From Nitrincola iocasae (GTDB taxonomy: Bacteria; Pseudomonadota; Gammaproteobacteria; Pseudomonadales; Balneatricaceae): a stretch of DNA of 64,000 nt. This document shows positions 27,884-35,181 of this stretch, piece after piece. A program made the translations under genes and the position numbers. Every line of letters begins with the position of its first letter. The stretch's first letter is position 1. The notes under the pieces were generated by a model that ran no database searches, had not been told where the DNA came from, and worked only from the letters and a program-made list of their open reading frames with translations. The stretch covers positions 1,860,001 through 1,924,000 of the forward strand of contig NZ_CP044222.1 of assembly GCF_008727795.1 (NCBI RefSeq), in the 5' to 3' direction.

Positions 27884-28234
27884 ATGTCAATCGTACCCAG
27901 AATTAGTCACGGTATTCTTTCTCTGGCCATAGAGAACAAAGAAGATCTGTATAAATCGTTTATGCCGTTCGTAACGCACAGTGGCTTGTTTATTCCCACT
28001 TCACGTTCCTATCAATTGGGTGAAGAGGTATTTATGTTGCTGACCGTGATGGAAGAACAGGAAAAAATTCCGGTTACCGGAAAGGTCATCTGGGTAACAC
28101 CCAAGGCAGCCCAGGGAGGCCGGGTGCCTGGTATCGGCATACAATTGACAGCTGATGATGCGCCGTTGGTGCGTAAAATTGAAAACTATCTTGCCGGGGC
28201 GCTGAACAGCTCACGGCGAACTTACACCATTTAA
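27884..28234 (+). CDS. pilZ: PilZ domain protein (type IV pilus assembly)
   Basis: 116 residues with EEVFMLLTVMEEQEKIPVTGKVIWVTPK and the C-terminal GIGIQLT strand. Like Pseudomonas PilZ itself it lacks the RxxxR c-di-GMP site in the N-terminal segment, so it probably acts in pilus biogenesis through partner proteins rather than by binding c-di-GMP. AAAGGAACC precedes the ATG. Its place between holB and tatD is that of true pilZ. Confidence 0.9.
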   Translation: MSIVPRISHGILSLAIENKEDLYKSFMPFVTHSGLFIPTSRSYQLGEEVFMLLTVMEEQEKIPVTGKVIWVTPKAAQGGRVPGIGIQLTADDAPLVRKIENYLAGALNSSRRTYTI

Positions 28235-28260
28235 ACCTGACAGGATTATAAACCGCCGTT

Positions 28261-29040
28261 ATGTATGTGGACTCGCACTGCCATCTGGATCGTATCAATA
28301 TCGAAAAACTCAATACCTCACTGACTGGGCTGGTTGATGCGGCGGTGGAGCGGGGTGTGCACAAAATACTCTGTGTTTCTATCGATCTGGAGCAGTTTGA
28401 GCAGATGGCAACCTCGGTAGCGCCATTTCCACAGGTTTATCTTTCAGCCGGTGTACATCCCTTGCATGTGGATGAGCAACCCTATGATGAGCAGCGCTTA
28501 CGCTTGGCGGCCAGTCGTAACAGAGTGGTGGCTATAGGCGAAACCGGGCTGGATTATTATTATTCCAAAGAGCACATCGATGCGCAGCATGAGAGTTTTG
28601 CTGGTCATCTGCGCCTGGCGGGTGAGCTGGGACTGCCGGTTATTGTGCATACTCGCGATGCCCGCGAAGACACGCTGAAGCTGATTGATCAATATGGCAA
28701 CACTGAGTCTGCCGGTGTGTTGCATTGCTTTACCGAATCGCTGCAGATGGCTCAGGCAGCACTGGAAATGAATTATATGATTTCCTTCTCCGGCATTATC
28801 ACTTTCAAAAATGCTGAAGAACTCAGAGATGTTGTTCGTGCGGTACCGCTGGACAAGCTTCTGATCGAAACCGATTCACCTTACCTTGCGCCAGTACCCT
28901 ATCGCGGCAAGCAGAATCAGCCAGCCTACGTGGTCGAAGTAGCGCAGTGTGTAGCAGATTTGAAAGGTGTGTCTGTAGAGGAGGTGGCAGAAGTGACACG
29001 CAATAACTTTTACCGGTTATTTTCACGGGCTCAGGGTTAA
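28261..29040 (+). CDS. TatD-family metal-dependent hydrolase (YcfH-like)
   Basis: 259 residues of the amidohydrolase fold. Metal ligands are visible in DSHCHLD (residues 4-10), AIGETGLDYYY, VHTRDAR, LHCFTES and ETDSPYLAP. TatD-type proteins are DNases or repair/quality-control nucleases; the holB-pilZ neighbourhood identifies the YcfH branch. It is the last gene of the co-directional cluster that began upstream; it converges with cheW. Confidence 0.9.
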   Translation: MYVDSHCHLDRINIEKLNTSLTGLVDAAVERGVHKILCVSIDLEQFEQMATSVAPFPQVYLSAGVHPLHVDEQPYDEQRLRLAASRNRVVAIGETGLDYYYSKEHIDAQHESFAGHLRLAGELGLPVIVHTRDAREDTLKLIDQYGNTESAGVLHCFTESLQMAQAALEMNYMISFSGIITFKNAEELRDVVRAVPLDKLLIETDSPYLAPVPYRGKQNQPAYVVEVAQCVADLKGVSVEEVAEVTRNNFYRLFSRAQG

Positions 29041-29059
29041 GCCTCTGGAAGGGGGAGGG

Positions 29060-29080
29060 CTTGCCCGGTCCTTGGGCAAG
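29060..29080. terminator. Hairpin between convergent tatD-family and cheW genes
   Basis: Perfect 7-bp stem CTTGCCC / GGGCAAG with a 7-base loop in a 45-base convergent gap. There is no T run, so its action as terminator is uncertain. Confidence 0.4.
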
Positions 29081-29085
29081 GAACC

Positions 29086-29649
29086 TCAATAGCCCATGTC
29101 TTCGTCGGTCATCGGGGTAATACTCAGTAGCATTTTGGTCAGATCCAACAGAATGATCAAAATGTTATTGTGGTAGCACACACCCTGTACAAAGCGTTTC
29201 GCCGATTCGTCACCGCTTAAGTTCGGTGCGCGATCCACGCGATTGGTAGGCAGGTTGATCACTTCGTCAACACTATCAACTACCAGGCCGATTACTTCCT
29301 TGTCATTCAGTTCTACTACGATGATACGCGTATCGTCATCATAGGGCACATCGGCCATGTGGAACAGACGGCGGGTGTCTATCACGGTGACCACGTTACC
29401 ACGCACGTTAATGATGCCCAGTACCGAATAGTCAGCTCCAGGTACTGGCGTGATTTCAACATAGCGCAGAACTTCTTTAACCTGCATCACGTCGATGCCA
29501 TAGAGTTCCTGATTAACACGAAAAGTGGCCCACTGATGATAGACAACTTCTTCCTCTTTGGCGCGACGTGCGTTTTCATCCCGCTGCTTTTTGTTATTAG
29601 AACTTTCTTGGATCATTTTCAGTTGCTCGGCGGCGCCATCTAAACTCAT
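29086..29649 (-). CDS. CheW-domain chemotaxis coupling protein
   Basis: 187 residues. A charged N-terminal tail of about 40 residues is followed by one CheW domain: FRVNQELYGIDVMQVKEVLRY, ITPVPGADYSVLGIINVRGNVVTVIDTRRLF, and VDSVDEVINLPTNRV. CheW links chemoreceptors to CheA kinase. It is alone here, without cheA or cheB, although two receptors are encoded in this window. AGGATCC lies upstream of the ATG. Confidence 0.9.
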   Translation of the reverse strand: MSLDGAAEQLKMIQESSNNKKQRDENARRAKEEEVVYHQWATFRVNQELYGIDVMQVKEVLRYVEITPVPGADYSVLGIINVRGNVVTVIDTRRLFHMADVPYDDDTRIIVVELNDKEVIGLVVDSVDEVINLPTNRVDRAPNLSGDESAKRFVQGVCYHNNILIILLDLTKMLLSITPMTDEDMGY

Positions 29650-29763
29650 GATTAAGGATCCTTTCAGCTACCGGTTAATTGGCTGTCAATTCAGAATTTG
29701 ATTATTAAGGATTATAGCTTCAATAGCAGTATGTAGCCATGCTAATCATAGGGCATCCTTGAT

Positions 29764-30087
29764 TTATAGGCAGTTGTCCGGCTTTGGTAAACCAGCCAGG
29801 CATGCGGCGAGTTTGGCTGGACTACCTGGAAACAGCTTCATCAAGTGAATACTACGGCCCTTGTCCGGTCCCAGTTCACGACTGATGGCTTTACATAATG
29901 GACGCATGGCCGGTGAGTGCTGATATCGGTGGTAAAAATCACGCAGAACCCAAATGATCTCCCAGTGCTCATCGGTTAGCTGAACACCTTTATCTTCAGC
30001 CAGGGCACAGGCCAGCGCTTCAGACCAGTCTTCTAGTTGCAGCAGGTAGCCTTCATCATCCAGCAAGGCACGGATTTCTGTTGTCAT
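29764..30087 (-). CDS. tusE: TusE/DsrC family sulfur carrier
   Basis: About 107 residues, ending in LPKPDNCL with the conserved penultimate cysteine that carries the persulfide. DWSEALACALAEDKGVQLTDEHWEIIWVLRDFY is the family core. TusE receives sulfur from TusBCD and gives it to MnmA for 2-thiouridine at tRNA wobble positions. I start at ATG 30087, which overlaps the tusB stop (TGATG). The order tusD-tusC-tusB-tusE downstream of yccA matches Pseudomonas. Absence of dsrAB nearby favours tRNA modification over sulfur oxidation. Confidence 0.9.
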   Translation of the reverse strand: MTTEIRALLDDEGYLLQLEDWSEALACALAEDKGVQLTDEHWEIIWVLRDFYHRYQHSPAMRPLCKAISRELGPDKGRSIHLMKLFPGSPAKLAACLAGLPKPDNCL

Positions 30088-30374
30088 CAAAACCAGCTCA
30101 CCACGCGATCACAAGACAGTGTCAGGTTAACAAATTCAGGATCGGTGATGGCGATAATCTTGCCTGTCTCTTGAATACCCCGGGCTTCCAGGTCCACAGC
30201 CAGTGCATGTAGTTTAACTGTGTCGGGCAGTTTATCCCGGTGTGCTGGCAGTGTCAGATAGACACCGTCTTCGATCAGCAGCAATACGTCATCATCCGAC
30301 AGGGTGGCAAGGCACTGAGCCAGCGTTGAGCTGTCTGAAGGGCTGGTATTCAGCGTATGTAGTGTTTTACTCAT
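30087..30374 (-). CDS. tusB: TusB, sulfurtransferase complex subunit
   Basis: 95 residues of the DsrH/TusB family: LHTLNTSPSDSSTLAQCLATLSDDDVLLLIEDGVY is the expected opening, with LALDLEARG-like text (VDLEARGI) in the middle. TusB sits in the TusBCD hexamer that relays sulfur from TusA to TusE. It lies 8 bases after tusC and overlaps tusE by one base. Confidence 0.88.
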   Translation of the reverse strand: MSKTLHTLNTSPSDSSTLAQCLATLSDDDVLLLIEDGVYLTLPAHRDKLPDTVKLHALAVDLEARGIQETGKIIAITDPEFVNLTLSCDRVVSWF

Positions 30375-30382
30375 GGTGCTCC

Positions 30383-30754
30383 TTAGATGCTCAGCACGAC
30401 ATCATGATTTTGTATCAGCTCAGCCAGTTGTGCTGGCTGCAGAACCTCAGGTACCAGCATCAGTTGCTGCGCGTCCAGTCCATGAAATGCCAGAGAGGCT
30501 GCATCAGTGTAGATGGCATCTATATCATAAAGCTCCAGTGAGGCTTGCAGCGCATTGAGGTTTTTCTGGCCGATAGCTGTGGGGTTTTGTGCTGGTAGCA
30601 GTTGCAGCAGGGCATCACCCAGCAGCAGCAGGCTGACGGGCTGTTCGAATACAGAGCAGGTCAGTGCCACATCCAGCAAGTCTCGAGCCGCTGACGAGCC
30701 ATAAGGGGCTGCTCGGCTAATTAGCAGAAAGCGTTTGCAGGGCTTATCGCTCAT
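30383..30754 (-). CDS. tusC: TusC, sulfurtransferase complex subunit
   Basis: 123 residues, DsrF/TusC type: RFLLISRAAPYGSSAARDLLDVAL and FEQPVSLLLLGDALLQLLPAQNP. It has the DsrE-like fold and forms the TusBCD complex. Its ATG overlaps the end of tusD (ATGA), showing translational coupling. Confidence 0.88.
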   Translation of the reverse strand: MSDKPCKRFLLISRAAPYGSSAARDLLDVALTCSVFEQPVSLLLLGDALLQLLPAQNPTAIGQKNLNALQASLELYDIDAIYTDAASLAFHGLDAQQLMLVPEVLQPAQLAELIQNHDVVLSI

Positions 30755-31149
30755 CCACGACCTCCAAAGGTAATCACTCTGTCAGACAGTATAGCGGCTT
30801 CAGTGAGTTGGCCCAGACCAGAGAGTTCAAAACCTTCGGCAAGATTGCCGTGGGGTTTGTCATAGCGTTTGGCTTCGTTGTCATCGAGCAGACCACGACG
30901 AATGGCCGCCGCAATACACGCCACCAGATCCAGTTGGTGCTGTTCTGCCAGTGCCTGCCAGGCTGTGGGGATACAGGGTTCATCTGGTGGGCTGCTGGAC
31001 AGGCCATTAGCATTCATAACGCCATCTCGGTAAAAAAACACCCGGTGCAGCGTATGTCCGGCATCCAGTAAGGCTTTGGCGAAACGTAACGCTGTTTCAG
31101 GTGCCTGATGCTGCACCGGTGATGCATGAACGATCAGCGTAAATATCAT
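30751..31149 (-). CDS. tusD: TusD, sulfurtransferase complex subunit
   Basis: 132 residues, DsrE/TusD family: MIFTLIVHASPVQHQAPETALRFAKALLDAGH; VFFYRDGVMNAN. The catalytic cysteine lies in VACIAAAIRRG (about residue 79). TusD accepts the persulfide from TusA. It is the first gene of tusDCBE, read away from yccA, from which a terminator separates it. Confidence 0.9.
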   Translation of the reverse strand: MIFTLIVHASPVQHQAPETALRFAKALLDAGHTLHRVFFYRDGVMNANGLSSSPPDEPCIPTAWQALAEQHQLDLVACIAAAIRRGLLDDNEAKRYDKPHGNLAEGFELSGLGQLTEAAILSDRVITFGGRG

Positions 31150-31167
31150 GTTGACCTCGCCTTAAAA

Positions 31168-31206
31168 TAAAAACCCCGCCATCTTAGCAAAGAGGGCGGG
31201 GTTTTC
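31168..31206 (-). terminator. Terminator between yccA and tusD
   Basis: AAAACCCCGCC and GGGCGGGGTTTT form a GC-rich stem flanked by A/T runs on both sides. It lies just after the yccA stop on the minus strand and just before tusD, so it would isolate yccA from tusDCBE. Confidence 0.85.
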
Positions 31207-31235
31207 AGAAGTGCATGGCGCCTAGTTGTTGCTAA

Positions 31236-31916
31236 CTAGTCGCTGCTAAGTACACCCACCAGATGCAACAAATGTACAAACAGGTTGTAGATGCTCAGGT
31301 AGAGACCAACCGTTGCCATAATGTAGTTCTGGTAGTGCCCATTAACGATGTTGCTGGTGTCATACAGGATGAAACCGGCCATCAGCAGTACCACCAGAGC
31401 CGAGAAGGCCAGGTGCAGCGCCGGGATGTATACGCCAAACAACGGTAGTACCAGCAGCGCAACCATGGCAATCAGCATCACGATAGCGCCTGTAGCCAGG
31501 AAGCCGCCCATAAAGCTGAAGTCTTTTTTGCTGGTCATGACATAAGCTGACAAGCCAACAAAGGTCAGGGCGGTCATGCCCAGTGCGGTCATGACAATCT
31601 GACCACCGCCAGCCATGGCCAGGTAGTGGTTCAGCAACGGTCCAAGACCGAAGCCCATCAAGCCGGTAAAGGCAAAGATCAGCGGCAGGGCAGCGGCAGA
31701 ATTCTGTTTACGGTTCAGGACAAAGATCAAACCGAAGCTGACCAGCACACTTCCGATGTAGACAATGAAAGGTGGATTGATCATCATGGAGATGACGGCT
31801 GTCACGGCACTGAAGCCGAGCGTCATACCCAGCAACATATAGGTGTTGCGGATCATCTTATTGGTCCGGATTACCGACTCTTGTGAGCTGTAACCCAGTT
31901 CTTGTACTTTATCCAT
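31236..31916 (-). CDS. yccA: Bax inhibitor-1/YccA family inner-membrane protein
   Basis: About 226 residues with seven hydrophobic segments. The family signature is present in FILYDTSNIVNGHYQNYIMATVGLYLSIYNLFVHLL. E. coli YccA is a substrate and modulator of the membrane protease FtsH and affects jammed translocons. I chose ATG 31916 (GAGGA five bases before); an upstream in-frame ATG at 31928 lies over that ribosome-binding site. Its place upstream of tusD is as in Pseudomonas. Confidence 0.9.
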   Translation of the reverse strand: MDKVQELGYSSQESVIRTNKMIRNTYMLLGMTLGFSAVTAVISMMINPPFIVYIGSVLVSFGLIFVLNRKQNSAAALPLIFAFTGLMGFGLGPLLNHYLAMAGGGQIVMTALGMTALTFVGLSAYVMTSKKDFSFMGGFLATGAIVMLIAMVALLVLPLFGVYIPALHLAFSALVVLLMAGFILYDTSNIVNGHYQNYIMATVGLYLSIYNLFVHLLHLVGVLSSD

Positions 31917-32047
31917 AGTAATCCTCATTAGTGTTGAATCTGGAACAAGGTTAATAATCAGGGTAAATTACCCCGAGTTCAAGCTTTTGACCTGATTGAT
32001 GTGCAATAATTCCATTTTGTCGCAAACCCTGTCCAAGAAGTTTTAAT

Positions 32048-32830
32048 GTGTGTATTGATACCTTCACTCGCTTTCCCGATATCCTCTATGAAGATGATAG
32101 CTTAATTGCACTACATAAGCCTGCTGGCCTGCTGGTCCACCCGAGCTGGATATCGCCGGCCAGCACCCCTAACTTGATCAGTTTGTTAAAACAGCAGTTT
32201 CCAGGTGATACCTTTCATACGATTCATCGGCTCGATCGGGGCACGTCTGGCGTGATTTTATTCGTACGCAATGATAAAGAAGCGGCCAAGGTGATGCATC
32301 AGCAGTTTCTCGATCGACAGGTCAGCAAAACCTACCTTTGTGTCGTGCGTGGCTGGACTGAAGTCGAGGGCACCATTGATTACGCGCTACGCTACGAAAA
32401 AGATCGTTATTCGGAACCTTTTGCCAATGAAGACAAAGCCCCGCGCGAGGCCGTGACGCACTACCGAACCCTGGCGCAGGTAGAGTTGCCAATTGCAGTC
32501 GGACGCTACCCGGTGGCACGCTATTCACTGCTGGAGGTCAAGCCTGAAACTGGACGTAAGCATCAGATACGTCGGCACATGAAGCACATTATGCATCCAC
32601 TGGTGGGTGACACCAATCATGGTGAAGGACGGCATAACCGGCTATTTCGCGATCATTTTTCCATACACCGACTGTTGCTGATGGCCACTGAACTCACGGT
32701 CGTCCACCCTAAGGCGTTGCGTAAGGTTCATATTTCAGCCCCCTTGGATGAGGAGGTTTTGAGCCTGTTTGAAAAGCTGGGGTGGGGGCGTTTATCTGAA
32801 TTAGCCGAAAACCCACAGCTGCTGTACTGA
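32048..32830 (+). CDS. truC: tRNA pseudouridine synthase TruC
   Basis: 260 residues of the RluA-type pseudouridine synthases: ALHKPAGLLVHPS, and the catalytic Asp in HRLDRGTSGVILF (about residue 63); the C-terminal half includes ETGRKHQIRRHMKHIMHPLVGDTNHGEGRHN. The last motif and its short length without an S4 domain fit TruC, which modifies U65 in tRNA. The start appears to be GTG 32048; an overlapping ATG at 32046 is out of frame. Confidence 0.87.
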   Translation: MCIDTFTRFPDILYEDDSLIALHKPAGLLVHPSWISPASTPNLISLLKQQFPGDTFHTIHRLDRGTSGVILFVRNDKEAAKVMHQQFLDRQVSKTYLCVVRGWTEVEGTIDYALRYEKDRYSEPFANEDKAPREAVTHYRTLAQVELPIAVGRYPVARYSLLEVKPETGRKHQIRRHMKHIMHPLVGDTNHGEGRHNRLFRDHFSIHRLLLMATELTVVHPKALRKVHISAPLDEEVLSLFEKLGWGRLSELAENPQLLY

Positions 32831-32900
32831 ATTCATTGCGAATTCTGCCGTGCGTGGTAGCATGAGAGCATAATTAACTACAATTTATCTTGCATACAAC

Positions 32901-33683
32901 ATGACAAATCAGCCAAGCACCACCCGTACGTTGACCAACCGGCTCAAGTCTGGCAAACCCCTCCGCATCGCCCTTATAGGTGCTATGGATCAGGAAATAG
33001 AATTGCTGAAAAGTGCCATGCAGGACCTGCAGTCTTTTAATCAGGCCGGTTATGATTTTCACAAAGGAAAACTCCATGGAGCGGAAGTCATTCTATTAAA
33101 ATCCGGCATAGGTAAAGTCAACGCCGCTATCGGCACGACTATTTTGCTGCATGAATTCAACCCTGACTGCGTCATTAATACCGGATCTGCCGGCGGCTTT
33201 GATCCGTTGCTAAAAGTCGGTGATGTGGTGATCTCTGATCGGGTGCTGCATCATGATGCCGACCTAACAATCTTTGGTTACAAACCCGGTCAGTTACCTG
33301 GTATGCCGCCAGCATTTATTCCGGATGCTGACCTGTCAGCTATTGCGGAAAAGTGCATTAATGAATTTGTCGGTGTGACCACCGTGCATGGTCTGATTGC
33401 CACTGGCGACAGCTTTATGGATGAACCGGAACGTGTCAAGGCTACGCGTAAAACTTTCCCGGAAATCAAAGCAGTAGAAATGGAAGCTGCAGCGATAGCT
33501 CAGACTTGTCATCGCTTTGATATCCCGTTTATCGTCATCAGGGCACTGTCTGATATCGCCGGTAAAGAATCCAATATCTCCTTTAAGGAGTTTCTGGAAA
33601 CGGCCGCTACCAATTCGGCCAATATGGTCAGCGCTATTATCCGCGGTATCGTTGCCGGCCATACAACAACACCGTCAGCTTAG
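32901..33683 (+). CDS. mtnN: 5'-methylthioadenosine/S-adenosylhomocysteine nucleosidase
   Basis: 260 residues. After a 20-residue extension, IALIGAMDQEIELL starts the MTAN fold; SGIGKVNAAIGT, INTGSAGGFD, LIATGDSFM, EMEAAAIAQTC and IRALSDIAG complete it, including the catalytic Asp in the last motif. It splits MTA (a polyamine synthesis by-product) and SAH. Polyamines here may come from the carboxynorspermidine route, which makes no MTA, so SAH and acyl-homoserine-lactone by-products may matter more. The next gene is 27 bases away. Confidence 0.9.
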   Translation: MTNQPSTTRTLTNRLKSGKPLRIALIGAMDQEIELLKSAMQDLQSFNQAGYDFHKGKLHGAEVILLKSGIGKVNAAIGTTILLHEFNPDCVINTGSAGGFDPLLKVGDVVISDRVLHHDADLTIFGYKPGQLPGMPPAFIPDADLSAIAEKCINEFVGVTTVHGLIATGDSFMDEPERVKATRKTFPEIKAVEMEAAAIAQTCHRFDIPFIVIRALSDIAGKESNISFKEFLETAATNSANMVSAIIRGIVAGHTTTPSA

Positions 33684-33710
33684 ACGCCACACATTGAATA
33701 GGGGTGAAAC

Positions 33711-34583
33711 ATGGCAAACGTAGCATTTATTGGTCTGGGCACCATGGGCTTTCCAATGGCAGGGCATCTGGCTGCCAAGGGGCACGATGTGTGTGTCTAT
33801 AACCGCAGTAGCGCCAAAGCGGAAAGCTGGGTTAAGCAACACGGCGGTCGCTTTGCAGCAACCCCGGCAGCAGCAGCTGAAGGTGCTGAGTTGGTGTTTG
33901 TCTGTGTCGGTAATGATGATGATCTGCGCTCAGTCACGCTGACTGAAACTGGCGTGTTTGCAGGAATGAAATCCGGCGCTGTATTGGTAGATCATACCAC
34001 TGCCTCGGCCGAAGTGGCGCGAGAGCTCTACCAGGTGGCAACTGAACAAGGCATAGGTTTTCTGGATGCGCCTGTATCCGGTGGTCAGGCTGGTGCAGAA
34101 AATGGCGTGCTGAGCGTGATGATCGGTGGCGATGAAGCGGTGTATCAGCAGGCCGAAGCAGTTATTGCCAGCTATGCCAAATCACAAAAGCTGATTGGTG
34201 GCCCGGGAGCTGGGCAGTTGGCTAAAATGGTCAATCAGATCTGTATTGCCGGTCTGGTACAGGGTCTGGCTGAGGCTGTACATTTTATTGAAAAGTCTGG
34301 ACTGGATGGCGAAAAAGTATTCGATGTTATTCAACACGGCGCCGCAGGCTCCTGGCAGATGAGCAATCGTCATAAAACCATGCTGCAAGGTGAATTTGAT
34401 TTTGGTTTTGCCGTCGATTGGATGCGTAAAGATTTGAGCATTACCCTGAATGAAGCGCGGCGCAATGGCGCGCAGTTGCCAGTAACTGCATTGGTAGATC
34501 AGTTTTATGCCGATGTACAGCAGCGCGGTGGCGGACGCTGGGATACCTCCAGTTTGCTGAAAAGATTTGAGACAGGTCAATAA
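33711..34583 (+). CDS. Beta-hydroxyacid dehydrogenase (3-hydroxyisobutyrate/tartronate semialdehyde reductase family)
   Basis: 290 residues: GLGTMGFPMAGHLAAKGHDV for NAD(P), DAPVSGGQAGAENGVLSVMIGG for substrate binding, and the catalytic Lys in GAGQLAKMVNQI (about residue 171). The family reduces or oxidises small 3-hydroxyacids such as 3-hydroxyisobutyrate, tartronate semialdehyde or succinic semialdehyde; specificity is not readable here. GGGGTGAA precedes the ATG. It may be co-transcribed with mtnN. Confidence 0.85.
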   Translation: MANVAFIGLGTMGFPMAGHLAAKGHDVCVYNRSSAKAESWVKQHGGRFAATPAAAAEGAELVFVCVGNDDDLRSVTLTETGVFAGMKSGAVLVDHTTASAEVARELYQVATEQGIGFLDAPVSGGQAGAENGVLSVMIGGDEAVYQQAEAVIASYAKSQKLIGGPGAGQLAKMVNQICIAGLVQGLAEAVHFIEKSGLDGEKVFDVIQHGAAGSWQMSNRHKTMLQGEFDFGFAVDWMRKDLSITLNEARRNGAQLPVTALVDQFYADVQQRGGGRWDTSSLLKRFETGQ

Positions 34584-34653
34584 TACTCTATAATCGCGAG
34601 CCAACGGGCAACAAGACCCGACTCATTTCATTAAAAAAGCAAAGGTACGTTCT

Positions 34654-34797
34654 ATGTCGTTCATTGATAAATACAGCATGATTTCGCTTGCACCCAGCAT
34701 CGCCGTTATTGTCGGCGTGGTGGCCATTACTGTTTTTGGTAGCCTGTTTCTGAAAAAGGCGATTGCCAAAGATGCGGCAGCAGCGGGTGAAAAGTAA
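34654..34797 (+). CDS. 47-residue single-span membrane protein
   Basis: A short ORF, ATG to TAA, between two larger genes. The product starts MSFIDKYSMISLAPS and has one clear membrane helix (about residues 13-32, IAVIVGVVAITVFGSLFL), then a basic and Ala-rich tail ending AAGEK. AAAGGTAC precedes the ATG at good distance. I know no family for it. The hydrophobic pattern and ribosome-binding site support translation. Confidence 0.6.
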   Translation: MSFIDKYSMISLAPSIAVIVGVVAITVFGSLFLKKAIAKDAAAAGEK

Positions 34798-34865
34798 CTG
34801 CTAAAAAGGTCACAGGCAGTGTTATGCTAGCTGTCTGTGACAAACACAACCCCAGGATTCCGTCC

Positions 34866-35177
34866 ATGCATCGATCTAAAAACCTCAGTCATACCGAAAC
34901 CCCACCCATTGATGCACAACGTCATCCGTTACTGTCGGATAATGATATCAACACCATTTTGGTGAATGGGGCGCAGATGTCACTGAGTAAATTGAAGCGG
35001 GCGCGTTCATTTAATGCGCGTATTTACTATTACGCCGAAATCGGGGTTTATCTGGAAGTGTCGTTGTCCAGAGGAGCCGGTATTACCGATGAAACCCGTG
35101 AACAGTTGCAGGAAATCCACAAGGAAGCCACGCACGTGCACATGAATGCCAACAAGCGTCTGGCGTTAAAATCCTGA
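34866..35177 (+). CDS. Hypothetical soluble protein upstream of uvrC
   Basis: About 103 residues, mostly charged. The core reads GAQMSLSKLKRARSFNARIYYYAEIGVYLEVSL, then a helix rich in Glu/His. No signal peptide or membrane helix. I start at ATG 34866 (AGGAT upstream); an earlier ATG at 34824 has no site. uvrC starts four bases after the stop, so the two are co-expressed. Function not recognised. Confidence 0.6.
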   Translation: MHRSKNLSHTETPPIDAQRHPLLSDNDINTILVNGAQMSLSKLKRARSFNARIYYYAEIGVYLEVSLSRGAGITDETREQLQEIHKEATHVHMNANKRLALKS

Positions 35178-35181
35178 ACAG

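Noticed and set aside
30087..31149. DsrEFH/DsrC as part of dissimilatory sulfur oxidation
   Set aside because: No dsrAB, aps or sox genes are nearby, and gene order next to yccA is that of tusDCBE for tRNA thiolation.
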